Shown: positions 55,412 through 63,840 of the stretch, piece by piece | Layout: the number at the start of each line of letters is the position of its first letter | Numbering within the stretch: position 1 is the stretch's first letter | NCBI GenBank assembly: GCA_900541415.1 | Contig: UQJP01000007.1 | Location: 68,094-132,093, forward strand | Direction: 5' to 3' | From: an uncultured Odoribacter sp. | GTDB taxonomy: Bacteria > Bacteroidota > Bacteroidia > Bacteroidales > Marinifilaceae | DNA length: 64,000 bases | The notes under the pieces: model-generated | Seen by the model: the letters and a program-made list of their open reading frames with translations, nothing else | Told to the model about the DNA's origin: nothing | Database searches by the model: none | Program-made: the position numbers and the translations under genes

Positions 55412-55429
55412 GAATAAATTTTATCTTTG
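55398..55429 (+). promoter_or_regulatory. promoter of zap operon
   Basis: ATTG - N20 - TATCTTTG on the plus strand: full -7 match and TTG at -33. Predicted start is about 55436, a leader of only some 12 bases. Confidence 0.75.
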
Positions 55430-55447
55430 TCATGAAAAGATAAAGCT

Positions 55448-55741
55448 ATGGCACTAAGACACGATGCTATTATAAATGAGCTGAATTTTAAAATTGATAA
55501 ATTAATAAAACTATATATATCTTCACTCGAACAGAAAAAAGGGTTGGAAGGTAGGATGGAAGACCTGCAGTCTGAACTTGAGAATCTGAAGAGGGAGAAC
55601 AAAGAATTAAGCGAAGAATTAAAAAGGACCAAAGTGGCTAATGCGATTTCGGGAAGTGACGGAAACAGTTACGAAGCGAAAGTGAGAATTAACCAGTTGG
55701 TGCGGGAGATTGACAAATGTATTGCTCTTTTGAATAATTAA
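55448..55741 (+). CDS. ZapB-like coiled-coil protein
   Basis: 97 residues, almost entirely a heptad-patterned coiled coil (~15-65; LEQKKGLEGRMEDLQSELENLKRENKELSEELKRT). It lies two bases upstream of zapA and shares its promoter. The shape and position suggest a cell-division partner like ZapB, but the sequence is too low in complexity to prove homology. Confidence 0.8.
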   Translation: MALRHDAIINELNFKIDKLIKLYISSLEQKKGLEGRMEDLQSELENLKRENKELSEELKRTKVANAISGSDGNSYEAKVRINQLVREIDKCIALLNN

Positions 55742-55743
55742 TT

Positions 55744-56013
55744 ATGGCTGACAAACGCAACATTAATTTAAATATTGCCGACATACCTTTAAACCTGAAC
55801 ATCGCAGAAAAAGATGAAGAAGTGATCAGAAGGGCCGCTAAGGAAATTAATGAGCGCGTTTCAACATATAAAACTGGCAATAAAGAGCCGGAACCTTATT
55901 ATTTTTTAGCTTTTGTATCTTTGCAATACACCATTAAAATGTTGCAACTTGAGCAAAAGTTAGATGAAATAGAACAAATAAACCAAAAACTTGATGAGTT
56001 CATCAAAGAGTAA
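55744..56013 (+). CDS. zapA: cell division protein ZapA
   Basis: 89-residue ZapA: an N-terminal globular half (RNINLNIADIPLNLNIAEKDEEVIRRAAKEINERV) and a C-terminal coiled-coil helix (YTIKMLQLEQKLDEIEQINQKLDEF). It cross-links FtsZ filaments at midcell. The 6S-like RNA follows 29 bases downstream, the same neighbour as in many bacteria. Confidence 0.93.
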   Translation: MADKRNINLNIADIPLNLNIAEKDEEVIRRAAKEINERVSTYKTGNKEPEPYYFLAFVSLQYTIKMLQLEQKLDEIEQINQKLDEFIKE

Positions 56014-56041
56014 GTATTATTTTTAGGCGTTCTTTGAATAC

Positions 56042-56233
56042 AGATATTCCCGCATTATTTCTAATTTAAGCGAAAAACTCAACACTCAAACAATTGGGGC
56101 GTACGCTTATATTTGCCAAAAACAGGCCTCAACTCTTCGGAGTTCCTTCGGGACGGTGGAAGTTTGAATCAAATGGCAGCCCTACCCGTGTCATACAGGG
56201 GTTTTATTAAATGGAATAGTGCGGGATTTTTTT
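56042..56233 (+). ncRNA. ssrS: 6S RNA-like regulatory RNA
   Basis: About 190 nt with a closing stem CCCGCATTA (56049-56057) / TAGTGCGGG (56217-56225) followed by TTTTTTT. Inside are further long-range pairings (TGCCA/TGGCA) and a terminal AACTC-TTCG-GAGTT hairpin, giving the rod with an open centre typical of 6S RNA. The zapA-side location is a known 6S neighbourhood. 6S RNA mimics an open promoter and binds housekeeping RNA polymerase. The assignment rests on length, fold and place, not on a database match. Confidence 0.7.
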
Positions 56234-56368
56234 ATGCGTAAAATTCTCAAGTTTTATCAATTTATTTGCCGGAAACCGATGCTTTAGCAAGGTGTGCATG
56301 AGTTTCAGGCCATAGAGAAGAAATCACAAACATAACATAGTATTAATATATTAATTAATTTCTGAAAT

Positions 56369-57904
56369 ATGATAACTACAATAATTTCAACCGTAGTAGC
56401 TTTGCTTGCCGGTGGGGTCATCGGCTGGGTGCTGATGCGGATCGCCATGAAACATAGGGCGCAAAACATCATCAAAGAAGCGGAAGCGGAAGCGGAAGTA
56501 ATCAAAAAAGACAAAATCTTACAGGCGAAAGAAAAATTCCTGCAAATCAAGGCAGAACACGAAAAACAAGCCACAGCCCGGAACAATAAACTGATCGTGG
56601 CAGAGAACAAACTGAAACAGCAGGAATCGGAAATTTCAAGAAAACTGGAAGAAATCCAGAGAAAAAGCAAAGACATTCAAGGCCAGCAAAGCAATATCGA
56701 CGTTCAGAAAGAACTGATCGAAAAGAAAGTGGTGGAACTTGAAAAATTAAAAAAACAACAGATCGAACAACTGGAAGCCATTTCAGGCATGTCCGGCGAA
56801 CAGGCAAAAGAAAAACTGATCAACTCCCTGAAAGAAGAAGCGGAAGCAGAAGCGATTTCCTATGTGAACGAAATCATGGAAGAAGCCAAAATGACCGCTA
56901 ACATGGAAGCTAAAAAAGTGGTAATCAAAACCATTCAAAGAGTTGCCACAGAAACAGCCACCGAAAACGCCGTTTCCATATTCCACATCGATTCCGACGA
57001 AATCAAAGGACGGATCATCGGACGGGAAGGAAGAAATATCCGGGCACTGGAAGCTGCCACCGGAGTTGAAATCATTGTTGACGACACCCCCGAAGCGATC
57101 GTTCTTTCGGGCTTCGATCCTGTACGCCGCGAGATTGCCCGTCTGGCATTACACCAATTGGTAACGGACGGACGTATACACCCGGCCCGTATTGAAGAAG
57201 TGGTAAACAAAGTGAAAAAACAAATCGAAGAAGAGATTATCGAAACCGGAAAACGCACGGCAATCGACTTAGGCGTACACGGCCTGCACCCGGAATTGGT
57301 TCGCCTGATCGGTAAAATGAAATATCGTTCTTCTTACGGACAAAACCTGCTGCAACACGCCCGTGAAACAGCGAATTTATGTGCAATCATGGCTGCCGAA
57401 CTGGGCTTGAACGTGAAAAAGGCAAAACGTGCCGGACTACTCCACGATATAGGTAAGGTGCCCGACGACGAGCCGGAATTGCCGCACGCAATCTTAGGTA
57501 TGCAGTTAGCTGAAAAATACAAGGAAAAACCGGACATCTGCAATGCTATCGGAGCTCACCACGAAGAAATAGAAATGACCACCCTCATCGCCCCTATCGT
57601 ACAGGCTTGTGACGCGATTTCCGGAGCACGTCCGGGAGCACGCCGCGAAGTGGTGGAATCCTACATCAAACGTCTGAAAGATATGGAAGACCTCGCCCTT
57701 TCTTACAATGGAGTGGTAAAGACCTATGCTATTCAGGCAGGACGTGAATTACGCGTGGTGGTTGGAAGCGAAAAAATATCCGACAACGAAGCAGAACGGA
57801 TTTCTTTCGACATTGCCAAACGGATTCAGGACGAAATGACCTATCCGGGACAGGTGAAAGTGACCGTAATCCGTGAAACCCGCGCGATCAATTACGCGAA
57901 ATAA
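56369..57904 (+). CDS. rny: ribonuclease Y
   Basis: 511-residue RNase Y: an N-terminal membrane anchor (~3-25), a long coiled coil (~30-190), a KH domain (~200-265; IKGRIIGREGRNIRALEAATGVEIIVDDTPE) and an HD domain with LLHDIGK (~330-430). It starts mRNA decay at the inner membrane. Monocistronic, downstream of the 6S-like RNA, with a strong terminator after it. Confidence 0.97.
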   Translation: MITTIISTVVALLAGGVIGWVLMRIAMKHRAQNIIKEAEAEAEVIKKDKILQAKEKFLQIKAEHEKQATARNNKLIVAENKLKQQESEISRKLEEIQRKSKDIQGQQSNIDVQKELIEKKVVELEKLKKQQIEQLEAISGMSGEQAKEKLINSLKEEAEAEAISYVNEIMEEAKMTANMEAKKVVIKTIQRVATETATENAVSIFHIDSDEIKGRIIGREGRNIRALEAATGVEIIVDDTPEAIVLSGFDPVRREIARLALHQLVTDGRIHPARIEEVVNKVKKQIEEEIIETGKRTAIDLGVHGLHPELVRLIGKMKYRSSYGQNLLQHARETANLCAIMAAELGLNVKKAKRAGLLHDIGKVPDDEPELPHAILGMQLAEKYKEKPDICNAIGAHHEEIEMTTLIAPIVQACDAISGARPGARREVVESYIKRLKDMEDLALSYNGVVKTYAIQAGRELRVVVGSEKISDNEAERISFDIAKRIQDEMTYPGQVKVTVIRETRAINYAK

Positions 57905-57923
57905 AAGCGGTAAATCCATAACG

Positions 57924-57956
57924 ACACCCCGTCCCTAAAAGGACGGGGTGTTTTTT
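57924..57956 (+). terminator. rny terminator
   Basis: Perfect 11-bp GC-rich stem ACACCCCGTCC / GGACGGGGTGT with a six-base loop, running into TTTTTT, 20 bases after the stop. Confidence 0.97.
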
Positions 57957-57966
57957 ATCCTCCTTT

Positions 57967-57998
57967 TTTGTAAAAGTAAGCAAACATGCTTATTTTTA
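57967..57998 (+). promoter_or_regulatory. nucleoside phosphorylase promoter with embedded inverted repeat
   Basis: TTTG - N20 - TATTTTTA, one base off consensus at -7. A 13-bp inverted repeat GTAAAAGTAAGCA / TGCTTATTTTTAC (57970-57999, one wobble, four-base loop) spans the region from the -33 to the -7 box, as an operator would. Confidence 0.55.
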
Positions 57999-58093
57999 CA
58001 CGAAGAAATACATTCCGGGAGCTTTTAATCCCTATAAATAAACTTCCGGGATTTTTTATCGTAAACGATAGATTGAACTATAAATCTAAAACT

Positions 58094-58972
58094 ATGGCAA
58101 CCATACAAGCTTCAGAGCTGATCATCAACGATGACGGCAGTATTTTCCACTTGCACCTTCTGCCCGAAGACCTTGCCGACCATGTGATTCTGGTAGGCGA
58201 TCCGGGACGTGTAGAAACCATTGCAGCTCATTTCGACAACATTGAACTGAAAAAAAGTAACCGGGAATTTTACACCATCACCGGAACCTATAACAAACAC
58301 CGTATTTCCGTTATTTCCACGGGAATCGGGCCGGACAATATCGACATCGTGATCAATGAACTCGATGCGCTGGCAAATATCGACCTGAAAACCAAAGAAG
58401 TGAAGACCGGAGGACGAGTTTTAAACATTGTCCGCATCGGCACATCGGGTTCCGTGCAGGCAGACATCCCGGTGGACTCATTCGTCATTTCCGAAAAAAG
58501 CATCGGTTGCGATGGAGTACTGCGCTTTTACGAAGGCAACGAAGGCATTTGCGACAAACCTTTCGAGGATGCTTTTATCCGCCATTGTCAATGGACACCC
58601 AATGCAGCCCGCCCGTACGTGGTAAACGCTTCTGCCGAACTGGTAGACCGCTTACATACCGAAGGTAAAACAATCAAGGGAGTGACCCTCACCGCCGTAG
58701 GTTTCTACGGACCGCAAGGACGGGTTTTGCGCCTGCCGCTGGCCATGCCGGGCATCAATGACCGGATTACGGAATTCCGTTACGACGGCTACAAAGTGAC
58801 AAACTACGAAATGGAAAGCGCGGCCGTTACCGGGCTTTGCAACCTGCTGGGACACCACGCCGCTACCATCTGCCTGATCATCGCCAACCGGATGAACGGG
58901 GATGCTTCTGCCGATTACCACGGACACATGGGAAAACTAATCAAATACACTTTAAATCAGCTGACAAAATAA
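58094..58972 (+). CDS. nucleoside phosphorylase, uridine-phosphorylase-like
   Basis: 292-residue enzyme of the PNP/UDP family, which splits nucleosides with phosphate to base and ribose-1-phosphate. Visible motifs: phosphate-site VGDPGRVE, STGIGPDN, RIGTSGSVQ, and the ribose/base-site NYEMESAAV. The Glu-Met-Glu pattern fits uridine phosphorylase. I chose ATG 58094 (MATIQASEL) because the predicted promoter at 57967-57998 leaves the longer start (57986) untranscribed. The leader is about 90 bases. Confidence 0.9.
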   Translation: MATIQASELIINDDGSIFHLHLLPEDLADHVILVGDPGRVETIAAHFDNIELKKSNREFYTITGTYNKHRISVISTGIGPDNIDIVINELDALANIDLKTKEVKTGGRVLNIVRIGTSGSVQADIPVDSFVISEKSIGCDGVLRFYEGNEGICDKPFEDAFIRHCQWTPNAARPYVVNASAELVDRLHTEGKTIKGVTLTAVGFYGPQGRVLRLPLAMPGINDRITEFRYDGYKVTNYEMESAAVTGLCNLLGHHAATICLIIANRMNGDASADYHGHMGKLIKYTLNQLTK

Positions 58973-58979
58973 AACATCC

Positions 58980-59012
58980 GGAGGTTGTGAGCTCAACAGC
59001 TTCACAACCTCC
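58980..59012 (+). terminator. hairpin after nucleoside phosphorylase
   Basis: 11-bp stem GGAGGTTGTGA / TCACAACCTCC, extended by GCT/AGC inside. T-tract weak (CTCATTTC). Confidence 0.6.
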
Positions 59013-59053
59013 CTCATTTCAACACACTAAATTTTCTTAATCTATTTCATCAC

Positions 59054-59542
59054 ATGGTTATCCAACGTATTCAATCTTTATTTTTGCTGTGCACGGCAAT
59101 TGTAAACGCCCTGCTATTCTTCATGCCGGTGGCAAGCCTGACAGTTCCCAACAATTTCACTTACGAATTTTATACCACAAAAGTGGTACAAATGGGAGAA
59201 ATTCCCGTTTTCATCACCTGGAACTGGATGTCGATGATCCTGACCATCGCAATCGTAGTACTGGCGTTCGGCACGATTTTCGTACACAAGGGAAATACAA
59301 AATCGGTAAAACCCACACTTTTTCTGCAACTGCGTTTAAGTGTAGCGAATATCATCCTTCAATTAGGGCTGATTGTCCTGGTGTGGATGCAACTCAGAGG
59401 ACGGGCGGGCGAACTGTCTGCCGACTGGAACGCAAACCTTAGTTTCATATTTCCCCTGATCGGAGTAATTTTCACCTGGTTAGCCTTACGTGGCATCGTC
59501 AAGGACATCACGGTTTTAAAATCCTTCGACCGGATCAGGTGA
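59054..59542 (+). CDS. DUF4293 four-helix membrane protein
   Basis: 162 residues with four transmembrane helices (~8-28, 55-75, 88-110, 125-145) and the IQRIQSLFLL start of DUF4293, a Bacteroidetes family of unknown role. A periplasmic loop (~29-54) separates the first two helices. Confidence 0.88.
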   Translation: MVIQRIQSLFLLCTAIVNALLFFMPVASLTVPNNFTYEFYTTKVVQMGEIPVFITWNWMSMILTIAIVVLAFGTIFVHKGNTKSVKPTLFLQLRLSVANIILQLGLIVLVWMQLRGRAGELSADWNANLSFIFPLIGVIFTWLALRGIVKDITVLKSFDRIR

Positions 59543-59588
59543 CATCGTTCCGCTCCCCGGAATCCATAACACAAGTGCTAAAAATCAA

Positions 59589-59626
59589 CCGGAGAAGAAA
59601 CGGAAAAAACTTCTTTCCCGGCTTTT
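59589..59626 (+). terminator. hairpin after DUF4293 gene
   Basis: Stem CCGG-AG-AAGAA / TTCTT-TC-CCGG with a 2x2 internal loop, followed by CTTTTAATC. It sits between the DUF4293 stop and the C69 peptidase start, so it is probably a terminator. Confidence 0.45.
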
Positions 59627-59640
59627 AATCAAAACAACAG

Positions 59641-61338
59641 ATGAATAAACTTTATTTCACCCTCCTGTTTCTGACAATAGGAGCTTTCACCACGGCATCT
59701 GCCTGTACAAATTTTTTATTGACGAAATCCACCACGAAAGACGGCTCGACAATGGTCACCTATTCAGCCGACTCCCACGTACTATACGGAGAACTTTACC
59801 ATTGGCCCGCAGGGACCTGGCCGGCAGGAACCATGCTGGATGTCTACGATTGGGATAGCGGAAAATTTTTGGGAAAAATCCCGCAAGCCGCCCAGACCTA
59901 CAATGTGGTAGGCAACATGAACGAACATCAGTTGGCAATAGCAGAAACCACGTTCGGCGGACGGGCAGAACTTCATCACCAGGAAGGGGCGATCATCGAC
60001 TACGGAAGCCTGATCTACATCACCCTGCAACGCGCTAAAACAGCGCGGGAAGCCATAGCGGTCATGACCGACCTCGTGGCTAAATACGGTTATGCCAGCG
60101 AAGGGGAATCCTTTTCGATCAGCGATCCGAACGAAGTCTGGATACTGGAAATGATCGGTAAAGGAGAAGGAGAAAAAGGAGCCGTATGGGTAGCCCGCAT
60201 GGTTCCCGACGGCTATGTATGCGCCCATGCCAACCAGGCAAGAATCACCACCTTTCCGCTGGAAGGACGTACCTCCACTTCCTCCGATAATATGAAAAGA
60301 TTATATAATCCGGACATCACCACTATATATTCTAAAGATGTTATCTCCTTTGCCAAACAAAAGGGATTCTATCCGCAGGACGGTAAAAATGCCGATTTCA
60401 GTTTTTCGGATAGCTATGCTCCGGTGGATTTCAGCGGAGCGAGAGCTTGTGAAATCCGGGTATGGGCATTCTTCAACGCCATTAATTCCGATATGGCACA
60501 ATATTGGGAATACGCCAAAGGCACAGGCATCAAACGTGATGAAAAAGGATATGCCACCAACCGGATGCCCTTATGGGTAAAACCTAACCGCAAAGTGGAC
60601 GTGCTGGAAGTGATGGACTTCATGCGCGACCATCTGGAAGGCACGGAATTAGATATGAGCAAAGACCCGGGAGCCGGACCGTATGAATGTCCCTACCGTT
60701 GGCGGCCGATGACTTTTAAAGTCGATGATAAAGAATATGTACACGAACGCGCCACCGCTACCCAGCAAACCGGATTTACTTTCGTATCACAAAGCAGAAG
60801 CTGGCTGCCGAACGAAATCGGCGGCATACTCTGGTTCGGTGTAGACGATGCCGCCAGCACCGTTTATTTCCCCATGTACACCTGTTCCGCTAAAGTTCCG
60901 CAGGCTTACGCCGTAGGCAACGGAAGCATGATGGAGTTTACCAATAAAGCTGCATTCTGGGTATTCAATCAGGTAACAAACTTTGCATACACCCGCTACA
61001 ACGTGATTCACCCGGACATCCGGAAAAAACAAAAAGCACTGGAAACCCAATACCAGTCATTCGTACAAATGGTGGATGCAGGGGCTGCGGGAATGCTGTC
61101 CCAAAACCGGCAGGCGGCGGTGGATTTCCTGACCGAATTTTCATGCAACACCGGAAACCAGTTAGTGGACACCTGGCGTGATTTCTACGGTTATCTTTTT
61201 GCCCGCTATATGGACGGCAATATCAAAACAGCCGTTCCCGGAGAAAAAAATCCCAAAGTGGAACAACCGGCTCTCCCGGAATGGTATCTACGGACAATCA
61301 TCGAAAAAACAGGAGATAAATTAAGGGTTACGGAATAA
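59641..61338 (+). CDS. C69 family dipeptidase (PepD-like)
   Basis: 565-residue Ntn-hydrolase-type dipeptidase. A signal peptide (~1-21) ends in TASA, and the catalytic nucleophile Cys22 follows directly (CTNFLLTKSTTKDGSTMVTYSADSH). The C69 features GNMNEHQLAIAETTFGGR and GYASEGESFSISDPNEVWILEMIGKG are intact. It probably releases amino acids from dipeptides in the periplasm. Monocistronic with a strong terminator. Confidence 0.94.
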   Translation: MNKLYFTLLFLTIGAFTTASACTNFLLTKSTTKDGSTMVTYSADSHVLYGELYHWPAGTWPAGTMLDVYDWDSGKFLGKIPQAAQTYNVVGNMNEHQLAIAETTFGGRAELHHQEGAIIDYGSLIYITLQRAKTAREAIAVMTDLVAKYGYASEGESFSISDPNEVWILEMIGKGEGEKGAVWVARMVPDGYVCAHANQARITTFPLEGRTSTSSDNMKRLYNPDITTIYSKDVISFAKQKGFYPQDGKNADFSFSDSYAPVDFSGARACEIRVWAFFNAINSDMAQYWEYAKGTGIKRDEKGYATNRMPLWVKPNRKVDVLEVMDFMRDHLEGTELDMSKDPGAGPYECPYRWRPMTFKVDDKEYVHERATATQQTGFTFVSQSRSWLPNEIGGILWFGVDDAASTVYFPMYTCSAKVPQAYAVGNGSMMEFTNKAAFWVFNQVTNFAYTRYNVIHPDIRKKQKALETQYQSFVQMVDAGAAGMLSQNRQAAVDFLTEFSCNTGNQLVDTWRDFYGYLFARYMDGNIKTAVPGEKNPKVEQPALPEWYLRTIIEKTGDKLRVTE

Positions 61339-61357
61339 TTCCGTTCCTTGCCACAGG

Positions 61358-61400
61358 GCAGGATAAACACAACAAGAAACGTTTATCCTGCTCTTTTTTT
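61358..61400 (+). terminator. C69 peptidase terminator
   Basis: 11-bp stem GCAGGATAAAC / GTTTATCCTGC with a 12-base loop, followed two bases later by seven T. Confidence 0.93.
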
Positions 61401-61409
61401 GAAATATAA

Positions 61410-61440
61410 CTTGCATTTCAAAATATATTTCATACATTTG
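61410..61440 (+). promoter_or_regulatory. rplS promoter
   Basis: CTTG - N19 - TACATTTG: full -7 match, TTG at -33, exact spacing. Predicted start is about 61447. Confidence 0.75.
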
Positions 61441-61446
61441 CAACCC

Positions 61447-61530
61447 GATTGGAACGTGTGCAGTCTCTTACACGAAAGTCTCAGTAGTAATACTGCATCC
61501 GATAAATGAAAACTATAAAAAAGTAGAATA
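61447..61530 (+). promoter_or_regulatory. structured rplS leader
   Basis: The ~84-base leader contains CGTGT / ACACG (61455-61479) and CAGTA / TACTG (61487-61500) hairpins. GCAGT in the first loop can also pair with ACTGC in the second arm, which would form a pseudoknot or alternative fold. It may be an L19 autoregulatory leader. Confidence 0.5.
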
Positions 61531-61884
61531 ATGGATTTAATTAAAGTTGCAGAGCAGTCATTTGCTGCTGAAAACCCAGTAGAGCATCCTTCATTTGCTA
61601 CCGGTGACACCATCAGCGTTCACTATAAGATTATTGAAGGAAACAAAGAACGTATCCAGGTGTTCCGTGGAGTTGTGATCCAGATTAAAGGAACCGGGAC
61701 AACCAAAACTTTCACCGTTCGTAAAATGTCCGGAAACGTAGGTGTGGAAAGAATTTTCCCTTGCGCTTCTCCGTTTATCAAACAGATCGACGTAAACAAA
61801 GTTGGTAAAGTAAGAAGATCAAGAATTTATTATTTCCGCGAACTGACCGGTAAAAAAGCCAGAATCAAAGAAAAAAGATCATAA
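61531..61884 (+). CDS. rplS: 50S ribosomal protein L19
   Basis: 117-residue L19: GDTISVHYKIIEGNKERIQVFRGVVI, the FTVRKMSGNVGVERIFP motif and the C-terminal VRRSRIYYFRELTGKKARIKE. It bridges 23S and 16S rRNA at the subunit interface. Transcribed alone, with its own promoter, leader and terminator. Confidence 0.98.
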   Translation: MDLIKVAEQSFAAENPVEHPSFATGDTISVHYKIIEGNKERIQVFRGVVIQIKGTGTTKTFTVRKMSGNVGVERIFPCASPFIKQIDVNKVGKVRRSRIYYFRELTGKKARIKEKRS

Positions 61885-61903
61885 TCTTATCTTTAGAATA
61901 ATT

Positions 61904-61932
61904 AAAAGCTCTGCTATTGCGGGGCTTTTTTT
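61904..61932 (+). terminator. rplS terminator
   Basis: 10-bp stem (three G-T pairs) AAAGCTCTGC / GCGGGGCTTT with a four-base loop, continuing into TTTTTTT. Confidence 0.9.
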
Positions 61933-62035
61933 ATTTTTCTAACTTTGTGAAGATGTACTGCCGATAATAAAGTTCGCCCATTGACAAGCTTTCCGGCTAC
62001 CATGTAACTGTATATATAATTTTTAAATAGAAACT

Positions 62036-63778
62036 ATGGATAATGCAGAAATTGTAAAAAAGGCGAAAGCGAAAGCCGAAACCTGGCTAAACGATGCCTA
62101 TGACAAAGAAACACAATCCGAAGTGGAACGGATGCTGAAAGCTTCCGACCCTACCGAATTGATCGACTCTTTCTATAATGATCTGGAATTTGGCACGGGA
62201 GGGCTTCGTGGAATCATGGGCGCGGGTAGTAACCGGATGAACATATATACCGTAGGGGCAGCCACACAAGGCTTTGCCAACTATATCAACAAAATGTGCA
62301 CCGACAAGCAGGAAAAATCGGTATGTATCGGCCACGATTGCCGTCATAACTCGCGCTATTTTGCCGAAACTACGGCTGCCATATTCTCAGCCAACGGAAT
62401 TACTGCTTATCTTTTCGAATCGTTACGTCCCACTCCGGAAATGTCTTTCGCCATCCGGGAACTGGGATGCTGCGGCGGCGTGATTATTACCGCCTCACAC
62501 AACCCCAAAGAATATAACGGTTACAAAGCCTACTGGAACGATGGCTCACAATTAGTGCCACCTCACGACAAAAATGTGATCGAGGAAGTTAAAAAAGTGA
62601 AAGCCGCCGATATTAAATTCACGGCCGTACCGGAGAAAATCAAATCACTGGGAGAGGATTTCGACAAAAAATTCCTCGATGTGGTAAAGACCCTGAGCCT
62701 TTCCCCGGATGCCATCAAACGCCAGCACGATTTAAAGATCGTATTCACTCCGCTCCACGGAACTACCTATAAATTAGTGCCGGAATCTTTACGGAACTGG
62801 GGATTTACGAACATTAACACCGTTCCGGAACAAATGATCCCGGACGGAGATTTTCCCACAGTGGCTTCCGCCAACCCGGAAGAGCCGGCAGCATTCAAAA
62901 TGGCTCTCGACAAGGCCCGCGAAATCGATGCAGACCTCGCCATGGCCTGCGACCCGGACGGTGACCGTATCGGTATCGCCGTAAAGGACGACCGGGGAGA
63001 ATGGATTCTGCTGAACGGGAACCAGACCAACATCATTTTCACCTGGTATATCATTCTTCGTAAAAAACAATTAGGCCTGTTGAAAGGCAACGAATATACG
63101 ATCAAAACCATCGTAACCACGGAACTGATTAAAGACATCGCAGAGAAAAACGGTATTCCTTGTTACGACGTCTACACCGGATTCAAATGGATTGCCGATA
63201 TGATCCGTAAAAAAGGAGCAGAGGGATACATCGGAGCCGGAGAAGAATCGTTCGGTTTTATGCCCGGTTCATTCACCCGCGACAAAGACGGAGTTTCTTC
63301 TACGTCCCTGATGGCGGAAATAGCAGCCTGGGCAAAAGACCAGGGGAAATCGCTTTTCACCATCTTAAAGGAGATATACGCAGAATACGGTTTCTCCCAG
63401 GAGAAAATGATCTATATCGTGCGTAAAGGGTTAAGCGGCTCTCAGGAAATTAAAGACATGATGAACAATTTCCGCCACAATACCCCCAAAACATTGAATG
63501 GAAGCAAGGTGATCGTGAAAAAAGATTATGCCGACCTGAAAGCGACCGACCTCGTAACCGGGAAATCCACCCCGATGGATTTCCCCACAACCAGCGATGT
63601 GTTACAATTCTTCCTGGAAGACGGCTGTAAAATATCTGTTCGTCCTTCCGGAACCGAGCCTAAAATAAAATTCTACTTCGAAGCCCGTGCCCGGATGAAC
63701 AGCGTGGACGATTTCCACAAAGCCCAGGCGGAAGCACTCGATAAGATCGATGCAATTATGAAAGACCTGAATATATGA
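62036..63778 (+). CDS. phospho-sugar mutase (phosphoglucomutase/phosphomannomutase)
   Basis: 580-residue alpha-D-phosphohexomutase interconverting hexose 1- and 6-phosphates. Active-site TASHNPKEYNGYK with phosphoserine Ser154, metal loop DPDGDR (306-311), sugar loop GEESFGF and phosphate loop RPSGTEPKIKFY are all intact. The length fits the long PgcA-like bacterial group, for which glucose phosphate is the usual substrate. Monocistronic. Confidence 0.95.
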   Translation: MDNAEIVKKAKAKAETWLNDAYDKETQSEVERMLKASDPTELIDSFYNDLEFGTGGLRGIMGAGSNRMNIYTVGAATQGFANYINKMCTDKQEKSVCIGHDCRHNSRYFAETTAAIFSANGITAYLFESLRPTPEMSFAIRELGCCGGVIITASHNPKEYNGYKAYWNDGSQLVPPHDKNVIEEVKKVKAADIKFTAVPEKIKSLGEDFDKKFLDVVKTLSLSPDAIKRQHDLKIVFTPLHGTTYKLVPESLRNWGFTNINTVPEQMIPDGDFPTVASANPEEPAAFKMALDKAREIDADLAMACDPDGDRIGIAVKDDRGEWILLNGNQTNIIFTWYIILRKKQLGLLKGNEYTIKTIVTTELIKDIAEKNGIPCYDVYTGFKWIADMIRKKGAEGYIGAGEESFGFMPGSFTRDKDGVSSTSLMAEIAAWAKDQGKSLFTILKEIYAEYGFSQEKMIYIVRKGLSGSQEIKDMMNNFRHNTPKTLNGSKVIVKKDYADLKATDLVTGKSTPMDFPTTSDVLQFFLEDGCKISVRPSGTEPKIKFYFEARARMNSVDDFHKAQAEALDKIDAIMKDLNI

Positions 63779-63806
63779 TCTTATCAGAAATAAATATTTT
63801 ATAAAT

Positions 63807-63840
63807 AACAATAGCCAGAAAAATTCTGGCTATTGTTATT
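63807..63840 (+). terminator. phospho-sugar mutase terminator
   Basis: Perfect 14-bp stem AACAATAGCCAGAA / TTCTGGCTATTGTT with a three-base loop, then ATTTC. It could act in both directions. Confidence 0.85.
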
